Source: Baylisascaris procyonis
Taxonomy: Eukaryota > Nematoda > Chromadorea > Rhabditida > Ascarididae
Direction of reading: 5' to 3'
DNA: 64,000 bases
Assembly: GCA_037389465.1 (NCBI GenBank)
Contig: JAZARR010000206.1
Coordinates: 1,240,001-1,304,000 of the forward strand
Under the pieces are notes generated by a model. The model saw only the letters and a program-made list of their open reading frames with translations. It did no database searches and was not told where the DNA came from. Made by a program: the position numbers and the translations under genes. Shown piece after piece: positions 13,752-28,322 of this stretch; positions within the stretch are counted from its first letter, which is position 1, and every line of letters starts with the position of its first letter.

Positions 13752-16700
13752 GGAAAATGAGCAATTCTCTTGTAATTGTGAAATTCAGAAACGGAATGGA
13801 TACTTCTTTGAGCAAGACGGGCGGATTACGTAGATCGCCATTATACAAGTTTGACCGTTTGTCTTTTGACGAATAAAAGGGTTGGTAGAGATGATCGGCG
13901 AATGTCGGCAGAGGTGTTTGCGAACCGGATGGTGCAGAAAATGCCACCGATGAAGAATTTGGCAGATACGATAATGAGACTGCTCTGAAAATAAAACAAT
14001 TTTATGACCATTTCGGCTGGATATGTTTAATCAACAGTTCAAATCTTAGCATTTATTAACGTAAAAGGACTTGAAAACGTGAAAATAAGAATGTAATACA
14101 GAGTATATGATATGATATAATATAATATCAGCGCTTTAAAGGGACTTCAGATCTTCCCAAAAAATGGCATCACATCAAAAAAAAAACAATGACTTACTCC
14201 TTGTTCACAAAATTCCACACAATCTTAAGCATTTCGGATAAGCAAATTCAGACCGTAGGAGGCTTTCTGTTCGCTGAAAAGGACTAATATAAAGGGAGAG
14301 AGCAGAGGGAATTAGCATCTGTTCAGTTCATTATTAGTGCCAATAATGACTGGTTAAAAGGGAAATAAATAATAGACCTGGTGCGTTTCTTTTTCACAAC
14401 CAATTGCATTCGTTTACTGATATAACCAACAGCGGCATACTCAAGCAGCGCACTAAATACCATCACAAACGAGACACCTAAAAACTTGAAATGAGAATCG
14501 GATGGATTCTAAATTTGCAAAGAATATTTTCCAATGATTAAACGTCTGTGCCTATCTAGTTTCCACAGCCTTCCGAGCGTAATCTCTGCAGACGCAGACA
14601 GCCACATATAAAAATACATACACATGGGCACAACAATACCATAATGAGCGTTGCAAGTGCAAATTTACAAAAGCTTATTCAAAAAACTAGTAAATACTCT
14701 CTTCTAGTTTCTCAATCTTAATTTCTGCAACTAAATTCAAAAGCGAAAAATTTGAAGCTTTTTTCTAAAAAGATTTTTTATAAGAGAATAATTTCCTATC
14801 GGTTATTTTGAGTACAACAAAGAAGATTGTGAAAATAAAGAACAAAAAAATCATGCTAAAAATAATGTTGTCATCAAAAAAAAAACAAACCAAGAAATAT
14901 ATCGATACTCTTCACATAAGATACTTTTGGCATAGCTGCCTGTAAATAGAAAATATTCTATATGAAATATTAGAAGATATTTGAAGAAATTATAAAATAT
15001 TTCATTCAACACAATAAAAATAGAGATTATTCCAAAACAATATGACATAAAAGCGATTATTAGAGAGTAAACAGTTTTAGAAATAAGCTATATTGAGTAC
15101 ATAAAATGGAAGAACAAAACAACGGCCGTGTTCGCATCTCAAATAAAATATCCTATCCGAGCGATTCTCCACAAGCTTTCAAGCATTTTCAGGCTGCAGC
15201 TTCACAGGAAGCTTAATCGACAACACCGCTTAACAGCAGCATTCAATCATATTTAGGTAGTAGTACAATTTAGTGCAATCTAAATGATGAATTATTTAAG
15301 TTTTTATCGCTCGTAGTAAAATTTTGAGTGTAAAACTCAAAAAGAATGTCATACATTTGTTGTTGTTGTAAGCGTAGTCATAGTGAGTACGGTAAGCACA
15401 CCAAGTGCAACACGTGCTGGTGTAGCATCACGACTTAGCCAGAACGATACCCATGAGATGACGACAATTAGAATTGAAGGCAAATAAATTTGAATGATGT
15501 AGAAACCGATATTACGCTTGAATAGAAATACGCATACCAATCGTGAATAATCCCCTTAAACGAATTTGCTTTGTTTCATCATTTCCCTTCGAAGGATTTT
15601 TTGTTCCTCCTTCGTAGCAATATAAAATAGAATTCATGGTTCTGCCATCTTCCACAAAAAATTCAAAGATAATGGGAAATCAGATTCCTCCTTTCAACTA
15701 TACTAACCGTGATTTTGATGTATATTGGCCATTTCGAAAATATTCTACAACAATTTTGGGCACTTATGTACGAGAGTGTTACGCTTCGAAATATCTCATT
15801 CATCTCTTCAAAATTCCTCACTTCTTTCCTATTCGAATTTCGTATTTACCTCGACTTTGAAAGTCAGATCTTCCAGTTTAGTAATTGTTGCCAGAGATAC
15901 TGAAGTTAACTTTCACTTAAAAAGATTAATATTTTTTAGCGATGGAGTTGACGTTTGATTAGTAAAATTGTAAAGGATGATCTAGATTTCACGGATCGCA
16001 AACAGTGAGGTTTGATTTGTTTGACTAATAGGGATAACACATTTGTTTTTGTCGAAAATCGGAGCACAGATGAAGATCAGCGGGAGAATAATAACACAAA
16101 ATCATTCAAATTGGACCCATAACTGCGGACTGTAAACTTTTTAAATTATATTCTAACCCATGTGAATTTCCTTTTTTTAGGATAGTAGTGTTGAAAGTTA
16201 ATGACTCATATGCGCTTACCGGAGCTCTGCTTTTGAACTGTTGAAGTAAACTGAACGTCCGCAAGAACGAATTGCGGCAACTCGAATTCGGAGCGTGATA
16301 TGGATTCTTTTGATTTGTTGAAAAAGTAAATAATATCCAGAACACTATGCCCATCTGTAAGCATGCACAATTCATGCAGGTCCCCGCTTCCCCTAGAGAT
16401 TTTTTAAGGCTCAACGATTCAAAATGACTTTCGTCAATGCCTGACGATGAACATTCACAAGGACAGGGTAAATAGGCCATAAAAATGAACATAGAAGAAA
16501 GCCCATATTCAAGAAGAATTAAATGTTCAAAAAACTGCCTTACAATTACATTCTTCTCATAGCCGAAAATAGACCAAATGTTGGACATACTCTTTGATAT
16601 GCTACCTCGTCCTATTGCTTTAGGATTCAACTTCAAACTTCTGGTGTCAACGAATTTGTTTTTTATCTTGACCAATAACAAAATTCGCTGTTCACAGCCG

Positions 16701-18208
16701 TCAAAACTAATAGCCTCAGTGCCTCATTGATAGCGTCGGAGTCATATCAAATATTCATTCTCATATAAGATAACAAATATCCCTGCTTATACGAAGTTGA
16801 CAAGCGAGATCAACTTGGTCAATCGGGTGGCAACATTGAGATAGATTACAAAGCCCCAGTGGAGCATTTTTTGGGAGCAGGATGTTCACTGAAATTGAAT
16901 GAAAAAGAAGTTGATGAGCCGATCGCAGTGCTTACAGCTTTCAATTTCGAGTTTGCACTTCTGTGAATCCATCGGGAACAGATGAAGTTTCATATGGCAA
17001 GTAGCAGTCACCGTTAGCCTGAAAGTGATCGATGCAACAAGCAGACAACTTTTGAGCAGAAAAATTTGAAAAGTTTGAAAAATTTCATCTATGTCAGAAA
17101 GATTCAACAACGGAATAATATTCCATCAGCAACGAAAAGTGTTTTTTGATTGGATTGCTTTTCGCCATCCGCAAATGAAACGCTAAGACGTCTTAAATTT
17201 CTTTACCCTAGAGAATGAAAGCGTTTGTTTTTGTGCGCCTAAACAAATTTCAATTTTGCAAAAGGCATCGTGGTAAGCTCACGTCTAGACTCATATAGCT
17301 GCTTACATCTTTCTATCTTTCTAGCATTTTGAAGTCACGAACTACTGGGGCTAGGGTTCTCGAATTCCATAAAAGTATAGGTAATCTTTATTTGATCTAT
17401 TTTTTTCAAAGACAGTTATAGAAACGTAAAGTTGTCAAAGATTTGCAAGTTTCTTGCAATTGCATCGATTTCAAAGCAAAACGCTTATTTTACAAATAAA
17501 TAAAACGTATGATTACACTATAAGTGACGAACATCTAGCTGTAATATGTTGAAAACACCATGTTTCTATACGGGTAACTGTTATTGCTCGACCGATTTAG
17601 ATGTATTCAATTTCGGCATTCGTATTTTTGTAAGATGGATTTGTCGTATTTTATGAGTCGGATTTAAAAAATAAATTGTTTAGACCGTTTCATTTAAAGT
17701 AGCAAGTTCAAGTCCGCGGGTTGGACACACTAAACTGCGAAAAAGTGTACTTTAACATTTTTATTACACCAACATATGCGGAACAATTTGATGACAATTG
17801 GGGAACTGAATTCAGTTTCCCTGATTCTTTTACATTTACTAAAGACACATCAATCTAAAAAGGAAACCTATACATTTGCAAATGACCATTAAATTCAAAT
17901 GACGTTCCTTTCTCTTTCTAAAGAACATTAGTGTTAAACTTTTCACGAATATATTCTTTGCATAATGCATAATATGTTCTTAGCATAATACGCTCAGTAT
18001 GTTCATAAGCATATATGGAAACGTTTACTTCCATTTTGATGCTGCTAACTGTCGAAAAAAGTAATAAAAACCCTCAACAGCTGTATAATTCAACAATTAA
18101 AAACAAATAATCTGTCTTGTCTTCTTAGTCAAGCACAATTGTTGAGGATTTACAAGCATCTACGCAACACTACTGGTTATATGGATTCATATTTGGTTAT
18201 ATGGATTC

Positions 18209-18245
<37 letters not shown>

Positions 18246-21200
18246 TTTTCGCCATTTTGCCTTGTGAATTCTCAGAGGAAACCAAGCATTGCAGTATGAA
18301 GGTCTGGAGTCTCTTCAATGGAGCTAGAAACTCTCTGGGAAGCAGGTAGCGATTTTTTTTTTTTTTTTTTTTGAATAGGTGCATCGGTGGCAAATATGGA
18401 TTCGATTATTTGTTAGAATTCGCTGAAGATTCGTTATAGACTAGCATCGCCAAGGATTCGCCTTAGAGATTTTCCACAGATTAAAAGCTGATAATCCGCT
18501 GCATACAAATAAGGCATTTTGAAGAGACGATAGAGGGAGGGAGTAAAAAACTATGAATACTTTCGAGGCAGTTAACAAAGTAGCGCTACGTTCAACATCT
18601 GCATAAGCTTTCTGAGCCATTTACATTAATGCGTAAAAAGAGATATCGTAAAACATCGAATAAAACTCTAATCGCTGTAAATTTTCCAAGATTTGACAAG
18701 AAGTTTTTGAGGAAAGATATTTGTGACGTGAGAGCTAGTCATCCTAGAGTATTGCCAACACATGTGTAAGAACGGATAACTTTTTTTTTCAGTTTTTCGG
18801 TGAAGTGTGTGAAGGTTTCATTGAAGATATGGTTCTATTCGGGGACATTGGAGGCAGTTTGCGCAAGAGGATAGGATTATGGACGAAAGGTGAGGGGGGA
18901 GGGATTAATGAGACCGAGAGGTTGTTTGCAATCGTTTTGGATTCATTTCGCAATTGGTCATTCGAACTCTCATAACCTACTTCGGGAAGTAAATATCTCA
19001 GAAGTTAATTGCATCGTTTGCTCGAGGGAATAAATATAAAAAAGAAATGAATAAATATAACCTTTGACTTGTGTAAACGTTTCCATCCGGATCGATACGA
19101 AGAAATGAATTATGCGTTGTTGCTTTATGAAAATATGATTTCTTTTCGTTTGGAAAGAAAGTATCCGGTTTCCAAAGTTTTTCCAAATAATCTACGCCAA
19201 CCTGAAATACTACAAAAGTGATTTGCGTAAATTGAAGTATTGTATAAAACACATATCGCGGATTATACGGGATTGTAATAGTGCAGAAAATTAGATGAAA
19301 CTTTTTGAACGGATATGTTTGTCCGGTGTTCATTGATAATAAGACGGAAAAACAAATAAGAACCTATGGGATCCTTCCTTATGAATATAACTGCACAAGT
19401 GCTACAGTCTAAATATATCAATTTCACTACCATGTTTTATTATTTATTTCTGCTTTATTTACATAATCTGGCACAATCAGTGTTTTGCAGCAATATTATA
19501 TCTTTTCCAGCTTTGCAGTATTATTGCAAGTATTTTTTTTTATAAAATCTCTTAGCACATTGAAGTATCTATAACTCTTCTTGAAGACGATGAGTCAACT
19601 CAATGGTTGACTACTTGGTAGGGAGAGAGAAAGAGAGAGAGAAGGGGAGAAAGAAGAGGAGAGAGAGAGGAACACATACACATTCATATATACATACGCA
19701 CAGGTGACTATAATACAATGTAAAATATAGATTTACAAATTTGCATAATAAAATTATTATTTGATTAATTTTATGCAAATATTTATGTAAATAAAGCTTT
19801 TGAAGAAATAAAGAACTAAAAAGATTTACTTCTTTATGCTTGAAAACTTGACTGACCATCTAATAGGCCACCGTAGGGAATTGATTAGGCGATGCGCACC
19901 GCTGTACAGAATGAAAACTAAGTTGATATACCCATCAAATACTGCGCTACCTTTTTCTCATAAACGATCGTCTCTAATCACAAATAATTTTTTTTTCATA
20001 TTGCATTCAATCTGCATAGTAATGAAGGTATTCCACTAAGTGAATAAATATAATCTGAATAAAAATTTTATTTAAAAATTCATTCAAAAGTAAATTATCG
20101 CTGAGATTTTTGAACATTAGAAAGCTTTCGTTAAAATCGATGAGGTTATTCGATTCGACATTCAGATACCTTTACACTAATAAAGATATATAATAACCGA
20201 TATTTGTAGCACTAAAATTTTTTCCCACCTAGCCTCTGAGTCGAGTAGAACGAAGCATATGAAGCAATTAATTTTGAGATTTGCAGAAAGTGATTATCAC
20301 TATCATAGTAATTTTTTTGTTTCACATATTCATTTGTTCATATAGTAGTGTTATAGCAGCAAGATTCTGAAATGCTTTTCGAAGCACTCTATGTAACTTT
20401 GCCGTAAGCTACATTCAAATATTAATGCGCATATCTCTCGCAATTACGAATGTAGTTGGAAATACATGATGAAATGCAGTATCAATTTTCATAACGCATC
20501 AATAACACTAATTATGATTATAGTTGAGTGCAATGAAATTGTATCAAATATCCTATATAATGATATTGGTAAGTGAGGAAGTGAAAATATCCATCTCTGG
20601 GGAGTTTCTAAGCATGAGCTAGCCAATTATGACAAATGAATACCCTCTCTAACAATTTTATTACTGAAGCAGCAATTCAGGAAGATGGAAATCACAAGTT
20701 CCGGATGAAATAAAGGAATGTTTACTTGTTAATTTGTGGATGAAGAACAATTATCCATGACCATTAGTTGCTGGGTGGGAATAGATTGATTAGGAGAGAA
20801 GTTCTAAATAACCGAACTTATGTGAGCATTGCTATTTGATGCTTTTTAGATATGAGACCGGTTATAGAAGAGATGGGAAGAGCGATCGAGCGCTTATTTC
20901 AACATTACTCTTGCAAAGCGGCAAAGTACACCGCGAAAATTGCAGAGATATCCAGTGCAAAATCTAATCGCATCATACCTTATATCAAACTTCAACATCG
21001 AATGATGCGGTAATCGATAAAAATAATCCATCTTATATCTTTTCTGATATTATTCTAAACTCATATTGAGGAAAATTTCTGATATAATTTTTGATAAAGA
21101 AAGAAGATTCTCGAGGTCAGTTTTTAATAGATTCATTAGCTATTCTATGCTTTCTTCATTAGCTAAGCGCTTAAATTCTTCAGAATGTCTAACCGTTAAA

Positions 21201-22538
21201 GCTTCGATATTATCGGCATGAGTTTCGCTTTGATGCCTGAATGCAAGTCGAGGATCATGCCACGTTTGTCTGAGGTAAAAATCCAATGTAAAATCCTGTA
21301 AATATTTTGATTACGGCGCATAAAAAAATCTAAAAATCTATCGGGTCATCAAAAATTGTTATGGAAAATTCTCTTTTCATTATCTCTCTTAGAAGTTCAC
21401 TTCCACTCTGTATTGATTCACAGATTCACATTAAACGAAGTTAAACAATAAGGCTCTTTATAGATAATATGGGAGACAAATCTAGACTGTGTCGAAAGGA
21501 GGAGATAGGCGTTAAGCGAATATGAAAGAAAAAAAATGGATATTTGTAAGTTTCGTTCATTTTGAAAGGGTCGGACTCAACTTCACGAACAGACATAATG
21601 CGCTATATGGGAAATAATGAAACGCATCCCGATAAAGGTAAGTAGTTGAGAAGGATGTTGGGCAATTTTTTGAAGGATTCTAAAGAAACGTATCCTGATG
21701 ATGTTTGAATTCGACAAAAAAATGAGTTTATACAGTACCAGTGGGCAACTTTTTTCTTGTTTTAAATTAGATCTCACTATGCTGTCATCTTACAGCTTAC
21801 TTTGATTTATATTAAGTGAACCCTCTCCTCTATCTTTTCATTCCTCCCCCTCCCCCTCTTACTCTTATATAAGCCATCTGTCTTATTGATTTAAATATAA
21901 TCACTCATGGCTATATAGAGTCACTAATGAGCTTTCTTAGTTTGGAAATTTCAAATATGAAATGCTTGGCATATTTTTTGATCAATGAATTGATCAATCT
22001 TTATCAAAGAAAGCAATCTTGCTCAAACATTTCTCCTCAAAGAAGAATTAAAAAAAGCTCTATCTAGATATTTTCTGATCATCACTTGACAGAAAAAAGG
22101 CATTATCATCCTCCCAATAAACAGCGCTATCATCCTCTTTCTTACATATTCTTATTGCCACTGCAGATTTTTTTGAGGCGACAGAATGGTACAAAATAAA
22201 TTTATTCAATGCGACTTTTAGTTCAATTTAGGCTGTTTAAGGCAAGAATTGCATCTCTTCATACAATAAGATGTAAATGAATAATTGTTAAATATATTCG
22301 TTAATTTATTTAAATATTTGATAGCATGAGCACTGTTGATAAATGAATGAGATTAAACCTTCACTAACTTACCATATCAACTTCCGATACTGCACTAATA
22401 CTCGAGACATGTATTGTAATTCCCACATCGACTGGATCGGCACCATATTTTGGTCTCAAACGCTTATCATAGGTGCTATTATCAGTTAGACGATCGAGAA
22501 TATTTGAGATTTCTGTTGTGTCGGGTATGTCATCTGCC
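12996..22538 (-). CDS. Cys-loop GABA-A-receptor-like chloride channel subunit (5' end missing)
   Basis: A pentameric ligand-gated anion channel subunit of the plasma membrane. Exons on the minus strand: 22373-22538, 21194-21295, 19062-19201, 16936-17018, 16220-16354, 15355-15554, 14891-14939, 14378-14477, 13804-13984, 13485-13640 and 12996-13079 (stop 12996-12998). All phases join to about 464 residues. Visible in order are [10 protein letters not shown] and [19 protein letters not shown] (loop D), [13 protein letters not shown] (loop A), the Cys loop with 13 residues between its cysteines ([15 protein letters not shown]), M1 ([15 protein letters not shown]), M2 with the anion-selective PAR motif ([18 protein letters not shown]), M3 after [11 protein letters not shown], a cytoplasmic loop of about 120 residues, and M4 ([15 protein letters not shown]). 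The M2-M3 sequence [18 protein letters not shown] resembles nematode GABA receptor subunits of the GAB-1/LGC/UNC-49 type. The exact orthologue and the ligand are inference. The signal-peptide exon, which must end in phase 2, was not found upstream. Confidence 0.9.
13707..13748. repeat. (TA)n microsatellite
   Basis: About 21 TA units within an intron of the channel gene, between the exons ending at 13804 and starting at 13640. Read through, it produces a false YIYIYI frame. Confidence 0.95.
18175..18243. repeat. 20-bp tandem duplication followed by (TA)n
   Basis: GGTTATATGGATTCATATTT occurs twice head to tail (18175-18194 and 18195-18214), followed directly by about 14 TA units. It is intronic in the channel gene. 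Confidence 0.9.
19620..19672. repeat. GA-rich simple repeat
   Basis: A purine tract of GAGA and AAGA units inside the channel-gene intron between the exons 21194-21295 and 19062-19201. Confidence 0.9.
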
Positions 22539-24094
22539 CTAAAATGCAAGCTCACTGCTTATATTTATCATCATAGCCTCAATATCGCAGTCTAAAATAG
22601 CAGTATCTGGATCGCAAATTTTGGTCTTCTAATAAACTGATATTATAGAGACACAACCTTACCTATACAATATTTTGTGATCGAGAAATTGCTCTAAAAT
22701 TGAGAAAATAATTTTATCCTGAACATTCTAGTGGATTTTCATGTCACGTCAAAAAAACCCTAAACGGCAATATGGAGCGCTTCACAAATAAATGCGCATA
22801 GCTCAATATTGCCTACAATTTGTACGTATTATTTGAAAGGAAAAAGTATTATCATTAACGATTAAAGAGTTTTTTGTGGAAGTTGAGTGATTAAAATAGC
22901 ATAAATGAATAGCTGATATTTTGCAAAATACTTTTTTTTGAAAAATAAACTTATATCAATAAATATTTCCCGCATAAATGTTCGATGAGCTTCTGAGGAA
23001 ATTATGAACGCTTACTTGGTGGACGACAATTAAAGTTAGGTATTGTAGTTACGGGACTACAGTAGAATGTCTCTTTTCACCTTTACAGTTCATTTAGAAA
23101 AAAATTTCTCCCTATTTAAAAAAAAAAAAAATGGCACCTGTCTGTGCAAACTTCTTTAATTTAGTCGTTATAGGAAAGCATATAGACAACTCCCACCGCC
23201 ACCCCTCGAATGTACAAAAAGAACTGTGATAAAAAAATTTTCCTTTCCCCACGAAATGCGTCATAATTAGGCAATAAAATAAACTTGAAAGAATCAAAAA
23301 TTTTGCAACCAAACGAAGAAAATAACTGGGAATTCAAAAAATCCCAATATGGAATTTCCGACGTTCTTTATGCTTTCTCGAGGTGAAATAAGAGATCGTC
23401 AAAGATCAATATTTCGAGATCACTAAAGATCAATTCTAGCAATCCCACTATTGAAATTTCTAGTTCTGCAGTATTATCGCTGCTAGCTGACCAATTTACG
23501 AGTTGCAATTTTCAGCCCAAAATGATGAGCCATTAAAATGTTGCTGGTCGTAACTATTAGTAACTAAAAGGGAATCACAAATCTTCAAAAATTTGGAAGA
23601 GCGATGCAAAATGTGTGACGATGCGATTTTTCAAATTTGTATTCCCTACTCATATTCTGGATTGATAGTAAAACGCTGTGATTCCAAACAAAGAATCTCA
23701 GCTTATTTTACCAAAATGAGTTCGTCATTTCTAATCGATTTCTTAACACAATATGAACGTATTTAATGAGAGTTTAGCATTTTTAAGCAGCGAAATAATT
23801 TTCTCTATGCCAATAGAGCTGTATAATACGCTAAAACTTTCTTTCCTATTAGCGTAAAAAAATGTTGAATGTAGCTGATATGTTTGGTTCATAAATTTAT
23901 TATCTCTACAAATTCGCCTGATAGGTTGAACGTTTCCAATTTAAGTTGGTCTTTTCAACTTAACACAGTTTAGCATTCGTTTAGAAATGGCAATTGTGAA
24001 GCTAATAATTGGTGTATAAGACTCATATGCATAGGTGATTCTATGTGAGTGATAAAATTGTCTTAGTGGTTAAAACGATTCAGTTCCGAACGAA

Positions 24095-24314
24095 ATGCAA
24101 TTATTGAATTATCTGAAAGAAGTGAATGATGTTGATCAAAAATTGCAATTAATGGCCCCCCATATTACGGCATCTGTTTTTAGCCGTAACCAATCGAAGG
24201 TTTCTTCATTGATGCGCATTCGTCCCGACGCACTTAATGCATATTGGCAGACACTGTGCGTGCTCTTAAGCAGTTTCGTCAATAATTTCAACGTGTCTCA
24301 TAGATATTCGAATG
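24095..24314 (+). CDS. possible first coding exon of an unidentified gene
   Basis: The frame opens at ATG 24095, after an acceptor-like GATTCAG at about 24083, and runs 73 codons to a donor-like AATG/GTACTT at 24315. The translation starts MQLLNYLKEVNDVDQKLQLM and includes RIRPDALNAYWQTLCVLL. It is of ordinary amino-acid composition, which chance frames in this AT-rich DNA seldom are. It has no signal peptide and no motif that I know. It ends in phase 1, which fits the exon candidate at 28323. It could still be a chance open frame or a transposon fragment. Confidence 0.3.
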
Positions 24315-27300
24315 GTACTTGAATTTGAATACAATCAACAATATGCGAAAATTTCACTTCGATTAGTGAATATTACCATTATTTTAATTATAAATATAAC
24401 AGTGAAAAATTCGATAGCTTGAGAAATAATTTTTTGGGAAATTAAAAAAAAAAATAATTTCAGTTAGTAAAAAAATTCCAATGATTTATTTCAAGTGCTC
24501 TAATACTCATGAATATTTATATATTTGCTGCTTCATTCACATTTATTAATATAGGCAAGCATATAAAATAAGCAATATTTCTTCGAGTCTATTTTATAGT
24601 TATAAACGATTGCACTTTTGCAATGAGTTAATAAAAGTGATGCAGTTTATGCAATTATCGAGATGAGTGAATCGCTCATATTCGTTTTGCGTTATTAAAA
24701 CTTTCTTTAAATATCCAATAATCTTAATGAAATGAAAAATGCATACATATAATAGAATTGAGCCGAAATTATATCGTTGAAAATGATTGAAAATATCAGC
24801 AAATAAAATCGAAGAATAAATCGCAAACGATACATAATCGTAATGAAACTTTTCACCTGTAATTATTCAAATAATTTAGCAAATCGAACATCTCTAAAAG
24901 AATCGTTCAAAATCAACATTTATAACAAGCATTTTAACACAGATGTGCTATAATTCCTTAAATGATTACATTTGTATATGCGTAGTGTTATCAATATATT
25001 AAGAATATTTTATGTTTGGATATGCCGAAGTCGATAATTGAAAGTTTGTCCTAAATCTTTTTTGATCGGATAAAGCACGATCGGTCTGCAAAAATTCCCT
25101 AAGGCATTAGTCACCAATCTCTCCGCTGATTGCTTCAAGAAGAATCTGTGAGATAATTTGGATATATTCAATTGAAAAAAATTTTTCAACCTATAGAAAG
25201 CATTACTAAGTTATTGCTTCCGTCTGTATGTTTGTAAGGCATAAAGACCACATTATCCATTAAAAATGAGATTTTACAGAAATTCCTTAAGGTGATTGAT
25301 TCAAATTCGCCTGGATTTGTCTCATCTTTACCACACCAACCGGTCATCAATTAGCATAGTTGATATCAGCATGACGCATATCATTCTCTAATAACAAGAC
25401 AAAATGAACGAAGTGATACGCATAAATTCGATAAGTTTCCATCATACGCTCTTTATCGTATGTAAATTTTCGCGAAATTCCATGCATGCAAAAATCTCTC
25501 ATGATCATATATGCAGATTTTCAGTACGGAATCTTTCTACACCACCAAATATTTTCTCCGCTAAATACTGAGGTAATGATAAAGTAAACTCAACCAACGA
25601 TGAGACGTACGATGCATAGAACGGAGTGCTGAGGTGAAGAAATGGTTATCAAGAACAGCACCGAAAAACGAGAATTGAAAAGTACTTTATGATAATTGGT
25701 AAATAAATAACTGTGCTTTTCATCTCATGGAATATGTCAAGCCCAGTCACTTGATAGAAGAAACAAATAAACTAGAGGTGCTTCAAGGTGTTGACGTCAT
25801 CACTTCCCATATGTGAAATGACGAGAATTTTAACATGTGAAAAACTTCTTCAGTGAAATCAATGCAGAACAAATCAAAACTTATTAATCTTCTCCTTTTC
25901 CCTACTAAGTCACCATCGTCCCCCACCCCCCCTCCTACTCTTCCTCCTTTAACTCCCAGCCCTTATCGCTGTACCTCGCCTTGGCGTTAATTCTCTCTCT
26001 GATCAGAAATTCATACCATGTAACTGCTATGATTTACAATTATAACGAGAAGAAACTATGTGGATTTTTTTTTTTAAATCAACTTGTAGCCTGTTCTCTT
26101 TTCTTTCTCGCGTTGATCATCTCCGCTCATTACATTATGGGAAGAACTAACAGAAGAGTACTTCCGATCAAAGCTGATAGTTAGATGACGCTAACTTGAT
26201 TGCCGAAAACCTAATAGGCATAAAGCATCGACTCATTGAGGAAACTTCGAAATCGAATCCACTGTAGTGGAAGGTTGAAAAGTAAAGATGAACAGGAATT
26301 CATGTGCACACATGATTATATGCAAATTTTTTTAAAGTATATGCACCATGGGCATAGAAACTCTCTCTCCATGGAAATATTATCTCTTCGTAGCATGTTC
26401 CATAGGTTATAGTATGTGAATTGAGTTATGCAATTACAATGGGAAGCACTCACGAGAAATATTTTTCCAAGCGCTCTTGTCTTATACGCACTGCTTAACC
26501 GATGACGCATGCCAAATCTATTATGCAAAACCCTGCTCTTCGCATGGATATATACCCCCCTCCCATCCCTTCATCTTCCTCAATTAAAGAGGGGATGGCA
26601 ATGTGAATTCTGTGGATATCAAAGTATTATGCACACAGATGAAAAATAACGGGTGAAAAAATGTTAAAAATATTCATAGCTGCTCAGAAATATCAAACAC
26701 AGTGTTTGATATCGAAGTAGATGCGAAAAAAAGGTTGAGCTTCAAATTTTGTAAACTTCGAATTCTTGGCAATTTTCTCTAGTCATTTGCGAGTAAATAT
26801 AATGGCGAGTGGAAATATGTGCCATAGGAGTTGGCAAAGTATACAATCAGCCAAATTTTTTAAATCCAACTTTCGATGATTCTCCAGTTGAAACAAGCGA
26901 ATAGACAGACATACGGATACATACACATATACATGCATATGTACAACATTACCGCAATGCATTTTTTTTTCAAGAAAACTTGCAAAAAAGCACAGGAATT
27001 ACGAAATAAGGTAGCATCGTCGGTTAAACAGTGATTTCTGGAGTTTGATTGATTTTTTGAATTTCGCAGAGGATTTCTGATGCGAAATTTGATTTCGAAA
27101 CCGAGTACAAAAATAATTGACCTGTAAAATCGGGGCAAAAATAACAGGGAAACTTTCCGAACCTTGAGAGGGAAGATGACAGAAGTACAGAGAGGATCCC
27201 TAAGTGCGGTTTAGAATTGCCTGTAATTGTACACTCTGTTCAGGGAGCAACGGCTATATTTCAGAAGTGTTTGAAATTTTGTCACTTCACTCTACAATGA

Positions 27301-28322
27301 GCAAAAATCGGGTAAAATCTATCATAGAAATGGACGGATGCTAAAATCTATTTGCTTTAACCCACTCGTTATGAGTCGCTGATCTTACTTCCTCAAAAAT
27401 TACCTTCAAAAAACAAACAAAGAATCTGAGCGCATTCAATGGTATTTCTAACGACAACTAGATTCCAATCGTCACTTTGCCGATCCTCGCAACGAACCGA
27501 AATCATTCGAGTTAAGAAGAATATGCGAATTTAGAAATGAGTGAGCAAACAGCCGAAATAGGGAGGAGCACAACGTCCGTGTGTGGCTGTAACTGGCTGG
27601 ATGCCCATAGCGTCATAATGCTCTCTCCTTCCTTAATGCACATAAAGCCTTTGCCATTGCGCATGAGCCTAGCTTGCTTGTTCTGAATTCCATCCGAAGT
27701 ATTTTGAGTCAACATCTATTGTTCGACCGATTGAATATGTTCAATCAACATGCTTCAAATAATTGCTCTAAAAAATCGCCCTATATTTGAAGGTTGTCTT
27801 TAAAATAGAAAGACTGGAAAATTTAGGCGTCATGCATTGAATTCAGTGGTAGAGGTGAAACATTCAACGAATCATGCAAGGCGACTACCAAATTTACACT
27901 TCTGTCCAAATCTTGGTTTTGTCGAGCTATGAGTGGCCTAGAGGAGTGAGGAGGAGGAGGAGAGGGAGGGGAGGAAACGGAGACATTGGAGTCAACGAGA
28001 CCATTTCACATAGAGAGAGACTTGCCCGAATTCAGCTTCTTGGTACGTTCAACAACAATAAACTCTTAATATCAATTCTAGGATTTTTTCTGTAACAGTT
28101 AATATTTTTTGCCCCTTATTTTTGTTGATACTATTGGCCTAGACAATAAAAATGTTCCCATAAAAAGCTTGCAAAGAAACTCTAACGATATCATAATATC
28201 ATAATATTTGAATCACTATTTATTTGAGGAATCTCGGCGATACAAACCCGTACTTTTGATAATTAGCACCGAACAATGGCAGCCGCTTTATTTCTGAAAC
28301 AATATAGCAGCATGTTTTTGAG

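Noticed and set aside
16106..16681. 191-codon minus-strand frame, the longest in the window
   Set aside because: It overlaps the true channel exon 16220-16354 in a different frame; the correct frame there gives the conserved ELPQFVL and QKQSSG with proper phases, and the long frame has no family motif.
23112..23312. Signal-peptide-like frame upstream of the channel gene
   Set aside because: It begins at TTG rather than ATG, and no donor gives the phase 2 end that the first located channel exon requires.
26440..26510. Short minus-strand ATG frame ending at a GTGAGT donor as first channel exon
   Set aside because: It ends in phase 0 while phase 2 is needed, and it is not signal-peptide-like.
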